This document shows positions 12,758 to 25,307 of a stretch of DNA of 64,000 bases, in pieces. Made by a program: the position numbers and the translations under genes. Source of the stretch: Rachycentron canadum (Eukaryota; Chordata; Actinopteri; Carangiformes; Rachycentridae); NCBI GenBank assembly GCA_038496675.1, contig CM076660.1:3716267-3780266 (forward strand). Reading direction: 5' to 3'. Position 1 is the first letter of the stretch; every line of letters starts with the position of its first letter. The notes under the pieces are model-generated. The model was given only the letters and a program-made list of their open reading frames with translations. It was not told where the DNA came from and searched no databases.

Positions 12758-14303
12758 GTCACTTGAAGTAAAATGTTGTGGAACGGATTGAGCCACGTTT
12801 ACTTGTTCAGACTTTTCCTTATTTGACTCCCAACTCTGCTGATCTAGTTTTTATCCAGTCCAAGAACCGAATGACAAAATTAAACAGTGATTTCAGCATT
12901 TCAGAAGTAAAATAAAACCTTTGGACTTGTATTCTTTTGTCGCTGCATTGAACCCTGACAAATTCCACACAACACCCAACCCTAGTTTTTGCCTGTAAAG
13001 AAATTTGATCCATTAAATATAAACTTTAACACTTCATGTATGATAACTGGCCATAACTGGAACCAAGGGGCCTCGACCCAAACCAACAACAACAACAATC
13101 TGTGGACTTTCAACTTAAGTGTAATGTTATATAACTGAGAACAGAAGCCTTTGGAGGTCTCCAACATCCTCACATAATGCCAGAACCCAAGACTTCTCCC
13201 GCTTTGAAAAACAAGTCTCCAACAGTGGGTCTCTACACAATATCTTCAAAAGATATTGTACTTCACTGTCTAGCTCACTGCTGGGAAGTTCAGCTTAAAG
13301 ACAGTCTGTTTGAAATGAGCACTTCAGCACCTTTTTTCTATTCTGTAACTCAGCCAAATCCCAGCAAAAAGAAAAAAAAAAGAAAGAAAAAAAATCAAAT
13401 GCTTTTAAAAAAGATATTCGTGTGGAAGAACAATACCAAAGAGAAACTTTCCAATCCTTAATCCCCTTCTCACCCAAATGCAGCACACTCCCAAATACTT
13501 TCTACCTGCAAGCCTTTTAGTTAGGGTGAGCAAATAACTCTTAAACAGTCACTCAGATAAGATTAGCCAACATGACTGTGAATGAGAGATAAGTGTAGAC
13601 TAATTCTTTATGTCTTGGGGGCAGAGTTCCTGCAGAGTCCCAGTGGGCTGACCTGCAGCTGAAGCTTCCTGGAACGCTACGAGCTACGGCTGATCAAAGA
13701 CGCCGGTTTGTACTTGGCAGACAATTTGTGCTCATTGAAGAAGATGTGTGGAGGCATTTGTCGACTGAAGGTACTTCCTGATTTGCCCGACATGACAAGT
13801 GAAATCTTTGCGTGATCACAGCAACGCTGCCGAGAGACACATTAGCCCCGGCGCGGTTTCAGCCTTAATCCTGAGGCGAGATGGCGGAGGTTTCTCCGTG
13901 CTGATTTATATGCGACGCGAGACTTCCTCTGTTGAAGCGCGACAACAGGAAATCTCACTGAAGTCGACAACATGGCCGCCCGTCTTCAAGCTGACAAAAG
14001 AGCACAATATAGCAAATATGGGACACCTGCTGTGCGACGAGCAGCGCAGAGCCAGGAGGAGGCTTTTCATCTGATTGGAGGCAAAAATCAAACTGCAGCC
14101 ATCAGTGGAGCTCCAGAACTATAATAATAGTCCAGGACAATAGTCCTGTTTGGTTTTTTTTCATCCACACTTCAAGGAAACAGGTTTGGAGCCATGTTAC
14201 CCAATATTCACCGCTCCAATCTATTCACTTTGGAATTCGACTTACTCAGTTAGTAGACGGCAAGATAAGACAATAATTCATTTCAAAACACGAATCGACT
14301 GAC

Positions 14304-14334
<31 letters not shown>

Positions 14335-15872
14335 GTTGTTGCTGTCAATACTCTTCAAAGCCCAGACAACGCCGCACGGGGTCGTTTTCATTTCGACGGC
14401 GTGCCATTTTCCTCCGACAGCCACACATGCCACAGTCTGTTCATCCGCTCTACAGAGGGAGAACAATTTCAAACTTGGCAAAGAAAAAAAAAAAAAAAAA
14501 AAATGTCTGCCACACATCCACTCATGTTCCTCCACGCGGAGCCATGCCACCGTCTTCTAATACCCAATAGTATGGGCGCACAGTAATTTGTCAAGGCATG
14601 AGCAGCTCTTGTAAAACTTTTCTCTGACATGGGAAATGGGAATATGAAACAGAGAACGTTCATAAATATGCAATGGCTGTTCTTAGCACTGACATTGCCT
14701 CTGTTTTTCCCATGCAGATGTGTCATTTTATATTCGATGTGGCTATATAAAGCATGAAACCGATGACACCTTTTTAAGTTTTATATAATTTATATTTTTT
14801 ATATATATATAAATAAATAAATAAATCAAGTGCTGATCAGAAGCGGATATTCACAGTACACAAAAAAAAAACAAAAAACAAAAACTGTCCTTTTAAACAG
14901 GGGGTGGAGATGATTAATTGATTTCTCACTTAATCAAAGCAGGCATCCTGCTTGAGCTTTAATCACACTAATCACATTTCTAAGCATCCCGTGCTGGTCG
15001 GCTACTTACAACTGATGGGATCATTTCACCACTTATTTCAATCGTTTTCCTGACCCGCCAACTTTTATGCACATCAAAGTCGACCGGCATGAAATATGTC
15101 ACAGAACAAACAGAGGCGAGTGAAGCTTCAGCGACAAAACGTTTGATCCGATGTTGCGCCTCTGTCGAAGGAGCGCGCTCGGGAGGTGCGACCTCTCAGT
15201 GACCCCCCCCCCCCGTGGGTTTGAGACACAGGTACGGTGCAAATCACAACATGACCACACAACACAGCAGTGAGACAGGAGGTAATTAGTACAAAAAAAA
15301 AAAAAAAAAGATTTAAATTAATTCACATCTGTCTACCTTTATCACCGGAGACTGTCTAAATTCACTTATTAATTATTTTACTGAAATATTTCCTGATATC
15401 TTTGTTTTTGCATGTTTCACCCTTGATAGTTCAATAAACATCAAAACTTGAAAATATATTTAAATTAGACAAATACTTTAGGAAATGCACACGCAGTCTC
15501 ATACTGATTTTTTTTCTCATCAAAACAGTGAGATAATTGTTACTAAATATATTAAAAGTGATGAGCTCTCTAAAAGCTGCTTATTTATTCATTTGGATCT
15601 CTTTTAGCTCATGGCTGTCTATACGAAAAAAATCTAATTAAAACAACATTTTCAGTACTAGGATGTAATGAAATTCCCTCTGGACGCCCCTGATGTCACA
15701 TTCACAGGAACCAGACCTTGAACTTTGACCTGTTGCCGGCAAAAATCAAATCGGTTCATCTTTGAGTCCAAGTGGATGTTTGTGCCTAATTTGAAGAAAT
15801 CCAACACATAATGCCTCCGACTGTCACCTGTGCTGATGCACTTCTTATATAAACATGATTAGAAACACCTGC

Positions 15873-15904
15873 GCACACGCACACACACACACGCACACAC
15901 ACAC
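15873..15904. repeat. (CA)n microsatellite, interrupted
   Basis: CA units with CG interruptions. Confidence 0.9.
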
Positions 15905-16195
15905 GCTCAGTGACACAAAATCATTTTCACCAGAACTAACAGATTGAGAAACGCGTGTCCAATATATCCACAGAGTAAAATAACCCTAAAATGAATAATT
16001 GCAGAGTGAATTTAAAGAAGTAAATGAATGTGTGTACGAATCTGTGTTATCAGAAAATAACTTGAAATAAATATAATATATGGAGAGACCTGGTCTTGTG
16101 CCACCTGGATATAAACTATTTACAATTCAATGAATAACAAACTGTACTAGAGTCAAACAGAACTCTACCTTTAAGCAAACAGTGGAGCGGATCAG

Positions 16196-16208
16196 GGGTC
16201 AGGGGTCA
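16196..16208 (+). promoter_or_regulatory. DR1-type nuclear receptor site
   Basis: GGGTCA-G-GGGTCA is a direct repeat of two hexamers spaced by one base, the pattern bound by RXR, HNF4 and COUP-TF family receptors. It is flanked by GGATC and GATCC, making the whole nearly symmetrical at its borders. Occupancy is unknown. Confidence 0.35.
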
Positions 16209-16440
16209 GATCCGAAGTGCTTTAACCATTTTCCTGCAACTTAAGCACAATCTCACACGAGGTGAGGTGACTGGAGGACTGAGGGGGTGGGGGCAGTGAG
16301 TTGAGGAGGAGGGGGGGCAGCAGGTAGAGGAGGTGAGGATGAGTACGAGCGAGTGGGGAAGAAAATGACTTCAGCTTCCACACTTCTCCAAAAGAGGATT
16401 TTCAGCCCCCACTGAAGATGAGAAGTGGATTCCAGTGTTT

Positions 16441-16620
16441 CTACTGGAGTGAGGAGTTCATTTCATGATTGATGAGCCAGGAAGGAGAGGAGTCGACAGT
16501 AGGTGGATTGATGACCAGGGCAGCATTGGCAGAATGAAGAACGCTGCCCGGCTTGTAGGAAGCGGACCATGGCCTGGAGCTATGCGGGTTGTTGATCGCT
16601 TTGAAGTCGTGTGCAGCCAG
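16441..16620 (-). CDS. possible terminal coding exon or gene remnant, unidentified
   Basis: An uninterrupted minus-strand frame of 59 codons ending at TAG. It is rich in Ser, Pro, Asn and Ala (internal stretches include RPWSASYKPGSVLHSANAAL and SSPSWLINHEMNSSLQ at the end). About 63% of its third codon positions are G or C, unlike the AT-rich DNA around it, and the codon choice looks coding. Against it: the sequence just upstream on this strand is A-rich with no polypyrimidine tract, so a convincing 3' splice site is missing; there is no ATG; and I recognise no domain. It could be the 3' end of a gene, a decayed retrocopy or chance. It lies on the same strand as the signal-peptide exon but no link can be shown. 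Confidence 0.2.
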   Translation of the reverse strand: MAAHDFKAINNPHSSRPWSASYKPGSVLHSANAALVINPPTVDSSPSWLINHEMNSSLQ

Positions 16621-17823
16621 CACTAAGTTTTTTTGTTTAGTTTTTATTTTTTTTTATATAACAGGGAGAATTTGGGGTAGCTGAGGACGAGGAGAGCAGG
16701 GTTGACGGGGTTGGAAAGTCGACTTTGGGAGACGAACACAGAAAGAACGTGACGTCTGAAAAAAATAGATAAAAATTAAAAATCAATCCCCCCCCCAAAG
16801 AAAAAAAACAAAACTTGCTTTATTCTCACTGAGCGCAGCGACCTCTTTATTTTTCAGAGACCCGTTGATTCCACTTTACATGTTTTACTGCGTCCTTGTT
16901 CCGACTATTCTGCTGAATTAAATCAATTCAATTCATTATGCATGATTGTAAAACGTAATTAACCAGTCTCTGAGAATAATACACAATGCTTGCCCCGTGA
17001 TTGCAATTCATCAATTTTCCGCTTAAATTAAAAGAGGGGACATTTACATTGTGCAAAATTTACTTAAAACTCAAGAACTTGAAATAGCTTTCAAGACGCT
17101 TTTCTCCTACAACAGCATTTTCATTCTCTCTCATGTGGAACAACACTCCTCTGGGGTGGAAAATTGAAATTTTAACAGTAGCAAATCACTGTCTCTACCA
17201 AACCCCCCCCCCCACCTCCACCCAACATCTACCCAACTTCCTTTACTTGTCTACGGCAAGACAGTCAATTGACAAAGCAGGATGCAGAGCATAAACAACA
17301 CAGCCCAACTAGGAGGTTTTATAATGAAGAGATAAAGCTTTAACTGGCGGTGAAATACATAAAATTATACAAATCTAGACATCAATACCGAGCCGCAGCA
17401 GAAGGCCGATGGGGTCTATATTCCTAGACAACTTATTTAACTTGACAAATCTGAGCGTTGTGATATTGACTTTGTTCCTCACAGAAAACCCCTGTGTGAG
17501 TGAAATATGAATGGCACTGCATAGCGGGATTGGCAGGAGACGGCTAATAGCTCTCGGGCCTCTCATTTCTCACAGGGGCTGTTTGCGCAAGTAAACTGGA
17601 CAAACCGCGGCAGTGTGTAAGGACTTGCTGTCAGTTTCATCAAAAGCGGCGGTCAGTGCAGACGGGAACGAGTCTGCAGTTAGGCTTTAAGGACAGATGG
17701 TTTGTGTCGCGTCAAAGGGTTAATTAATAAAAAATAAGAAGTCTGCTTTGGTGCACATCCAAAGATTTGTAGTGGTAGAGTAGGTTTGCTGAAAAAAGTA
17801 TGTCAAACAGAAAGCATTTATTC

Positions 17824-17841
17824 CACACACACACACACACA
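17824..17841. repeat. short (CA)n microsatellite
   Basis: Nine CA units. Confidence 0.9.
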
Positions 17842-18556
17842 ATAGAAGTTCTGATGTTGCTCAGCAATTTTAATTCTTCCATCATCACCAACAGCGACGA
17901 AGGTTAAATTTGCGTTGGTGCTCAATAAGTCAACATAGGTCAGCTGAGTAGGCTTCAACCTGGAGTCAAAAACTGCCCGCCTACTGATTTCTGTCATTTC
18001 ACCTACTGACATGTCAACATTCATCTGACTGCGAAGGTAAAGAACAAAGGGCCGTCAACAATAATAACCATAAAGACAACAGTCTTCATAATGGTGAACC
18101 ACGTGGTTGGGATCACTTTCAGAGCGATTTGACGGATGTCAGAAAAAAATTCAGGGTGTGTGTTTAATAGTGACATTGAAAGGGTCAAGGGACTGAGCAC
18201 CACCTCTTGTCAGCCAGCCCCCTGCACCCACTGCAGCCTTGTCAGCACATCACCTGGAACCTGCAGGTTCCCAAACAGTAGGTTTGCCATCGGGCTGACG
18301 GGTCAAAACATCACACTCAACATGGCAGACGTCATCACTGAGCTTCATATATACAAAGAAGAACCAGAAGAGTCAAAGTAGTGCATTATTGAATTAATTC
18401 ATTTAACCTGTTATTGATTTAAAAAAAAAAAAAAAAAAAAGATAAATTCTAGACCCGATAATTGGCCGCTCCGATAAACAGCCAATCCCTTCAGTCAATG
18501 TGTCTCTCTCTCTCTCTCTGGGGACAGAGGTTATCGAAGAAACATTTTTGTTACAC

Positions 18557-18615
18557 TGTCGTGCAGTTGTCAAAGGTTACGGGAGCTCTCGTACCATCGT
18601 GGGTCTAATCCCGAG
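18557..18615 (+). mobile_element. possible tRNA-like remnant
   Basis: GGGTCTAATCC (18600-18610) matches nine of eleven positions of the pol III B box GGTTCGAATCC, and GTGCAGTTGTCAAAGG upstream could be a worn A box region. No tail or body is recognisable. Weak call. Confidence 0.2.
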
Positions 18616-19888
18616 CGTTACCACGGCCGAAAACCGACTTCCTCAACTGAAGACATTTTCTAATTTCTAAACAAATGAAGGAAGACATCATTAAGTGCAA
18701 CGGTGTGTCTTGATGTTTCTTGGAGCACAGATGAATAATCTACCAGGCTCACAGGCAAGACTTGTTATTTGGATGAATTCAGGCAGTTCATATATAAATA
18801 TATCCCCAGGTATATTTGTTAAAATAAGCTGGAACCCACCCTCTTATAAATACACGTATCAGAGGACTTGACTGACTGCCTGCCTTTTCAACAGTAGGCA
18901 TTAGTGATGACTCATAAAAAGTACAATCCTGCAGATCTTGGATAAGCCTATGAATAAATGCTGATTTAACAATGACAAGTATTCTATAATGTCCTCATGT
19001 TATCAAGAAACCACTGTCTTTATGGTTCTGGTTTCGAGTGGGAGACATTTCCCTTTAATTATTAAAGGTTTTATCAGCTGCAACAATATGAAAAAAATTC
19101 ACTTAACTCACAGGCATCTATGATACAGAATAATGTAAATTCATTTGTTCAGAGGGTTTAGTGCCTTTTTTTTTTTTTTAATAACTTCAGAAATTACAAC
19201 GTGAAACGTTTTCACAGAAACACACTTGCAGGAGATGGATAATTAGTTTTGTTTGAAGGCTTGAGATGAGTGAAGAAAGGTGCATGCGCAGCTGCCAACT
19301 CCAAAATAGAAGGATCTAAGTCATTAGGGCCAAGAGTTGTTTTTATTTTTTTATTTTTTTGTTTTTTTAAGCTATGCACCCGTTTCATGGCGTTATAAAA
19401 CTTAGGACACGACATAAAGCAAAAGTAATCAATGGCAACATGGTTACAGACACCAGATGGAAAATTCACAGAACACCATGTTCAATCAATGACCCTGAGG
19501 CAGGGACATCTTAATTACGGCAGTGAAGATTATCAGACGGTGACAGTCCTGGGCAACACACGGAGGTAACTTATTTAATTATCACTAATGGGCAGGAACA
19601 TGGGTGTTTATCTTCTGTCTTTGGACTGTTGGGGTGGTGAAGAATCAGTCAATGTGAGAAGTCTGTTTCAATGGCAGTTAAAGAGAGGAATACGGTGGCT
19701 GAGGAGGGTAAAAACAATGCAGAAGCTACAACATGAATACAAAAGCCACAAGGCATATGGAAATTCAGCCACAACGCAAGTGAGCAGTGGTCCTTCTTTG
19801 CCACGGGTCCTGCTTGATGCGCAGACCATCATTGCTGCTGCATGGGACTATTTTGAAAAATGGCGTAATATTCATTTGTGTTGTGTTG

Positions 19889-20181
19889 AAATGGGACCAT
19901 CATTTAAAAAATGAACATAATGTTGTATTGAAGACTTGAAACTATAGACTGAGACCATAGACCCATTAGGAAGGTCCATTAGGAAGGACTCCGAACGGTG
20001 GCAACTCCACATTTATAAAACAAAATCAGAATGTATTGAAGTCTATGGGTAAATGACCCTATTTCTCAATTGATTTATTGCTTCAGTAAACACTTTCCTA
20101 ATGGGTTTATGGTCCCAGCCTATAGTTTCAAGTCTTCTTCATTACAACATGATGTTCATTTTTTAAATTATGGTCCAATTT
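19889..20181. mobile_element. foldback (MITE-like) element with long inverted arms
   Basis: The left arm (19889-19973) and the right arm (20093-20181) are inverted copies. For example CATTTAAAAAATGAACATAA on the left answers ATGATGTTCATTTTTTAAAT on the right, and GACTTGAAACTATAGACTG answers AGCCTATAGTTTCAAGTC. The arms are about 85 bases long with few mismatches around a spacer of about 120 bases. The spacer contains ATTGAAGTCTATGGG, a phrase common in fish repeats. No coding capacity is present, so it is a non-autonomous element. A short tandem duplication (CCATTAGGAAGG twice, 19964-19986) lies at the inner end of the left arm. Confidence 0.75.
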
Positions 20182-20974
20182 AGAGGAAAATAGACCATAA
20201 ATAGACCATAAAGCAGGAGATGACTGACTATACCACACACAGGTCAGATCCTCCCCTCATTCCTCCTCAGCTCCACGTTCTCCTCCACATACGAGCAAAA
20301 AGTGTTTCTCTCCTTTTTGGTTGTGTGTTGCTCTTAGATTATAAACCTGATTACAAATACAGCTCGACTTAAATTTGCATTATTTGTACTATATTAATCT
20401 TTTATGGCTGTGTTTAATACAATAGCATGTTAATACTTTCATGATGCACTGAAATCACTGCAGGGGAAGAGTTTGCTTGCTTTATAAAAGATAAATTTCC
20501 TGTTTTCTTCACATATTTGGAACAAAAGCTACCAGAGCAGCCATAATACGCTATTGATAATTTATCTCTACATCTTGCTACTTGCTAAATTGCTTTTGTA
20601 GCAAACACGCAAGTCACGTTACCGCAGATCTGTTAGTATTTGTTGATAATCTGTCCTCAGCCTTCTGGGCTGTAACCTTCTTCAAACAAGAGCCCCCTGA
20701 TTAACAAGAGGCATTTGAGCTGCCTGGTGTCCCACCATAATCAGCATGGTACAGTCAACATTAACACTTATCCTAATGAGGTCATTAATTAAGCAAATTA
20801 ATGCATTCATTATAAAATGTTTCAATGTCACACAATGCTAGTCTACACAAAACACACGAGCTGAATTCATATGAATCGGGCGATATTTAGGCACAATGAA
20901 GTGGCGGCTGATTTTAGATGTAAACAGATGCCGGAAAAAGCCACAAACTTCTGTCAGTTGATCCAGTTGTTTGG

Positions 20975-21128
20975 TTTTTTTTTTTTTTTTTTTTGGTCCA
21001 TTCTCATTTTCAGAGACAGGAAAGGCTGGAGAGAGACGAGGCAGTAGAGGATCAGGCAAGTCGGACCAGGGACGTCCTGCTCGAGGCCCATATGGTACAA
21101 GCCCTAACCACTTGGCCATCGTGGCACC
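20975..21128 (-). mobile_element. tRNA-derived SINE with poly(A) tail
   Basis: Read on the minus strand, GGTGCCACGATGGCC opens a tRNA-like head. The A box is TGGCCAAGTGG (21118-21108), identical in pattern to tRNA-Ser/Leu A boxes. The B box GGTCCGACTTG (21067-21057) lies about 40 bases downstream. A pyrimidine-rich body follows (CTCTCTCCAGCCTTTCCTG) and then A20 (20994-20975). Head, body and tail are all present, so this looks like a nearly full-length RNA polymerase III retroposon and not a functional tRNA gene. Confidence 0.7.
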
Positions 21129-21293
21129 TCCAGTTCACCCACTCTTAAGAGTAAACTGTCGACTGTCTACTCCTTTCAGAATGACGTTTCGCTCATGTAT
21201 TATTTTATAGTTATGTTCACAGGAACATGGTGACGCACGCATATGACACTATGACAAAGTATGTCGTCCCACATGCCGTCTAACGTAGCAGGA

Positions 21294-21322
21294 GGGAGGG
21301 GTGGGGGGTGTTGGGGGGGGGG
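21294..21322 (+). other. G-quadruplex motif
   Basis: Runs of 3, 4, 6 and 10 G are separated by A, T and TGTT. Confidence 0.75.
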
Positions 21323-24307
21323 TCATTAAACATGGATCATGTCCTCAAAGTAGGCCACTGCAGCTCCAGACACCTCCACAACATGCAACCGATCTCAGAG
21401 CTGTGGATCCTGGGACATTGTTCCAGACTGTGGCCGCATTCAGGCGCCTTTTAAAAATTTACCCTGGTGAATGTGGCCACGCTTTGGTCTGGTTGTCTTA
21501 TTCACTTGTCATCAGGCAGGGGAGGGAAAGGGTGCGGATGTGATGTGTGTGTGGGGACAAACCACCAGGAAATGTACATGACCTGTTCTGGGTTCTTTTA
21601 GGAGGAAATGGGATTTTTTTTAATTTCATAATGGCGCTCTCTCTGGTTTTGCATTAATTTGACTCAATACCATTTGGGTAAGCCACCAACATAGACATAG
21701 ACCTAATTTCAAAACAGCCAATGTAATCTTTGCTCAAAGCAGTAACGTCAGCAGTCTGTCATAAGCAGAGCGGATGGACACACTGAGCCAGACAGCAGCA
21801 GCGACACAACACAGGAGCCACAGACTCAACAACTCAACAACCCACATTAACTTTCCTGTCAGAGTCTTGTCGTGCACTTACACTCGCTGAAGGCTGAAGC
21901 CACCAAACAAAAACTTACCTGGTGAAACGTGTGCTGCTAACGTAAGTCTGAAAGTTAAACGGCTCATTATCTGCTCAGCTGCACGTAAACCTGTAAATAT
22001 TTCACGTCGAGCCGGTTGCATAATTGCAATGAAAAAAAAAAAATAAAAATAAAAAATAGTCAGATTAATTGCGTCTTTAATGTTTATTAGGACGTGAAAT
22101 AAATCTTGTTTTACGTGTCAACACAAGACATGTGACCTGCATTTTATGTTCCGCTCCCACTTCAGATACAACCCAATTCTTACAAAGTAACTACACTGAC
22201 TGTGTGCAAAGGTTAGTATCAAACAGAAATTAGATGGTTAACTGAAATAAAGGGCTTTAGAAATAAGGCTTTTAATTGAATAAAAACAATAATTGTATTG
22301 CGAGTTCAAATTTAGTTTTCGTCTTTGTCCCATATTGTTTTGAGTGGGTATGAAATCTATGATCAATTTTTTAGCCGTGCCAGATGGAGCAGCATCTTAG
22401 CAGCTGTCTGAGTCTCAGTGTACGACCAGTACACGTTCACTTCAAATGTATTCACTGTATTGATGATGTCAAGTATTTTATTCTTAATGTACTGCAGCTC
22501 TGATGTGCTACAGAGCTGCGGCTCCTGCGACTGGTGCTGGGCAGCCCGATTCACTGATGAGCTCATTTTCAGTTGATTCATCTAAATGAGTCTAACCTGA
22601 AGCTTTACTGATGTCCCTTACTTGTAATTTACTTTTGGATAAAAGAGACAAATGAGTAAATTTAAATGTAGCTTAACTTTTTTTTAAACTTGTTTTTTTT
22701 TCCCCTCACTGACTCAAACTGTATCACACCTCAGACGCACAATTACACACATTTTGCACTTAAATCTTGTGTCAACTAATTCCTTGAAGCTCAGTCAATA
22801 ATGTGTTTCTATATTTGTGCATATATCTATATTTTATGTTGTGTGTGTAACTGGGCTTTACTGGTGAGTCAGTAAATGCTCCAGTATAGACACGCTGGCT
22901 AATGGCTGCTGGTGTTATTTAAGTGAATGCAGTTATTCATAAATCTGGTTCATATGTATATTTAAAGCTAAAATTACACTTTGCTAAAGGATTACAAACG
23001 ACAATAAAAAGGTTTCAGATGCCTTAAGCAGATTCAACAGTGGATTCTGATACTGGTGCACCGTGCACAGGTTGCCAGTCTGTCACAGGAGACAAACAGC
23101 CAGTGGCTGTGGCAGACTGAGTTAGGCCTGTAACAGCGCAGTTGACTATGGGCTTAACTGCTGAGGGCACAGGGTCAGTGCTGACAGATTTATGTCAGTA
23201 TTTCACTGTGGTGGCATCTCATTCACCCCTGCCCACGTTTACGCACGTTCAGCCCAAACGGCAGATGACAGACGGCACAAATGATGTCGTGGTCGTGGAG
23301 CGACGGGCGTCTCTAAAAAAAAAAAACGAAACCAACCTTGGACAGAGCTTTAACATCACACAGGCTCTTTGAAGGACGCCACAGTCACATACTTTCAAAC
23401 AGCTCCGCTTATGGCCCCAGATAATGTATTCCACTAAAGCAAAGCAGCCCCACTCATCAGTCGAGGCGTGACTTTAATGTATAATCTCCGTTTCTTGATT
23501 TCCTCTTTTTCTCTCTCCATCTCTTTGCCCCCCCCCTCCTCACGGTTGAGACGGGAGCTGCGGTCTCTGAATCCCAACCTAGCTTCAAAGCGCTGAACAG
23601 CCTGGCCTCTTGAGATAGGTTACTGTTTCACATTGCAATGGTTACTATGTCAGAGTCCTCGCCTGGCATGCCTGGAAGCATGCTTCCGTTGTGCCTGTTT
23701 AACCATGCTAAATCAGGTTCCACGCTTGGGTGTTTTGACATTTCTGTAATTAACCCATTTCCCCTTTCTATTCGCAGCCCACCATATTATCACTACCATG
23801 TTATATTGCTTTCAGTTATGGCACATTCCACTTGACTCCCACTGAGAGACCCATGAGATTTTGGTTTTTTGCTAAACCCACACAAAACCAAATTGGGAAT
23901 TACTTAATACCTGTGGAGGGGAGTCATGTGACCAACGAAGCTTTGGTGGAGAGAAACTTCGATGATACAGCAGCGCATGAGCAAAAACCTATAAAATGCA
24001 TTTATCGTGTTTCCTAAACATGCAAGACGAGCATTAGCATATCTGATATGTTTCCCGGAATATTCTGGATTATCTACAAATATGGATTCAGAGAAAAAGA
24101 TGACATTGAGAGGATGTTAATGTGGACTTATCTTTACCAGATGTCTCATGCAATTTCATACCACTGCCGCTGCTCATTATTGACCCACAACTCCAATGGT
24201 CATTTCGCTGATCTAAAACACATTATGTGGACGAGTTACAATGCTAGATCTAAGCTTCTTACACATGAGGTGGGAACTGCTGAAAGCAGATAAAACAAAA
24301 GATAAAA

Positions 24308-24312
<5 letters not shown>

Positions 24313-24341
<29 letters not shown>
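24313..24341. repeat. A29 homopolymer
   Basis: Preceded by GATAAAAGATTT. No retroposon body is recognisable upstream. Confidence 0.98.
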
Positions 24342-24346
<5 letters not shown>

Positions 24347-25275
24347 AGAATATGCTGTTCTGAATACATTTAAATGGGTGCTGGAGTGGATCATAAGGGA
24401 GAAATGAAACCTTATTGTTGCCTCAGCAAAAATAAGTTAACAATTGAATAATCTTTCAGTGTCACAGGAATTTTTTTTTTATTTTTGGAGGGGGGGGCTC
24501 ATAATTGAAAGTGGCAGAAGCTGGAAACAATTTCTGCTACCTGCCAGTCAATAAGTAATTGGCCGTTTTAGGTGAGTGGTTTGAAGGATCCTGAGGGGGG
24601 AGCAGTCATTAAAACAAAAGGGGCTTTGCAGTGTTGTGGCTCATCAAATGAAGGCCACTATATGAAAAGGAAGAGTTATGAATATTAGTGCTGGAAGGAA
24701 TCACTGATATTTTAAATAGGGCTGAAAATAACTTCAGTTTCATGTAAGAATCTATTTTCAAAACGGTCTATTTTTCCTGCTGTCACCTTTTATATGACGC
24801 AGCTTGATCATGTCTTGGTTCCTCATTTAAAATTAGCTTTTATTGTGGAGCACAGAAAATTCAATCTAACTGTGTTCCATACATGAGATGCAAATATATT
24901 CAAAATGTGACATTTATCAATATTTGCGGTGGATTACGCCCAGATTACAAAACATTAGGGACACATCTTCAAATACACAGAACTCTATTTAGAAACTAAA
25001 CTGTTCAGTGATGGCAAGTCATTTGTTTATTTGATTCTTATGTCAATAATGATGAATATCTTATATATGATATTTTAAATATACATCAGTGAGTATCAGT
25101 GCTGTCTCTTTAGGCCTATTAAATACTGCCAAAATTGAAATAACACATGGCTCCCCAGTGTTACATCTGATGTTAGGCTTTAACAAAACAGACTACAGTG
25201 TCATCTGGGTCCAGATGACATTTTCGTGGTTTATTCTCGTCACTCCTTTTCACATCCAAAATTAAAGCCGGATTG

Positions 25276-25307
25276 AAAAAAAAAAAAAAGAGAGAGAGAG
25301 AGAGAGT
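25276..25307. repeat. A tract followed by (GA)n
   Basis: A14 followed directly by nine GA units. Confidence 0.95.

Larger units (their letters stand above)
12758..16440. other. non-coding, with one CpG-richer patch
   Basis: No supported gene. At 13815-13985 CpGs cluster, with two ATGGCGG/ATGGCCG motifs (13881 and 13972) of YY1 type. T26 lies at 14304-14329 and a C14 run near 15204. The 14585-14740 block is non-repetitive and could be regulatory. Confidence 0.5.
16624..19888. other. non-coding
   Basis: No supported gene. Two adjacent minus-strand open frames at 17818-18203 are noted as a finding. A20 lies at 18421-18440 and (TC)9 at 18502-18519. Confidence 0.5.

Noticed and set aside
21057..21128. 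tRNA gene
   Set aside because: A and B boxes are present, but the sequence continues into a SINE body and poly(A) tail and the cloverleaf stems are not preserved.
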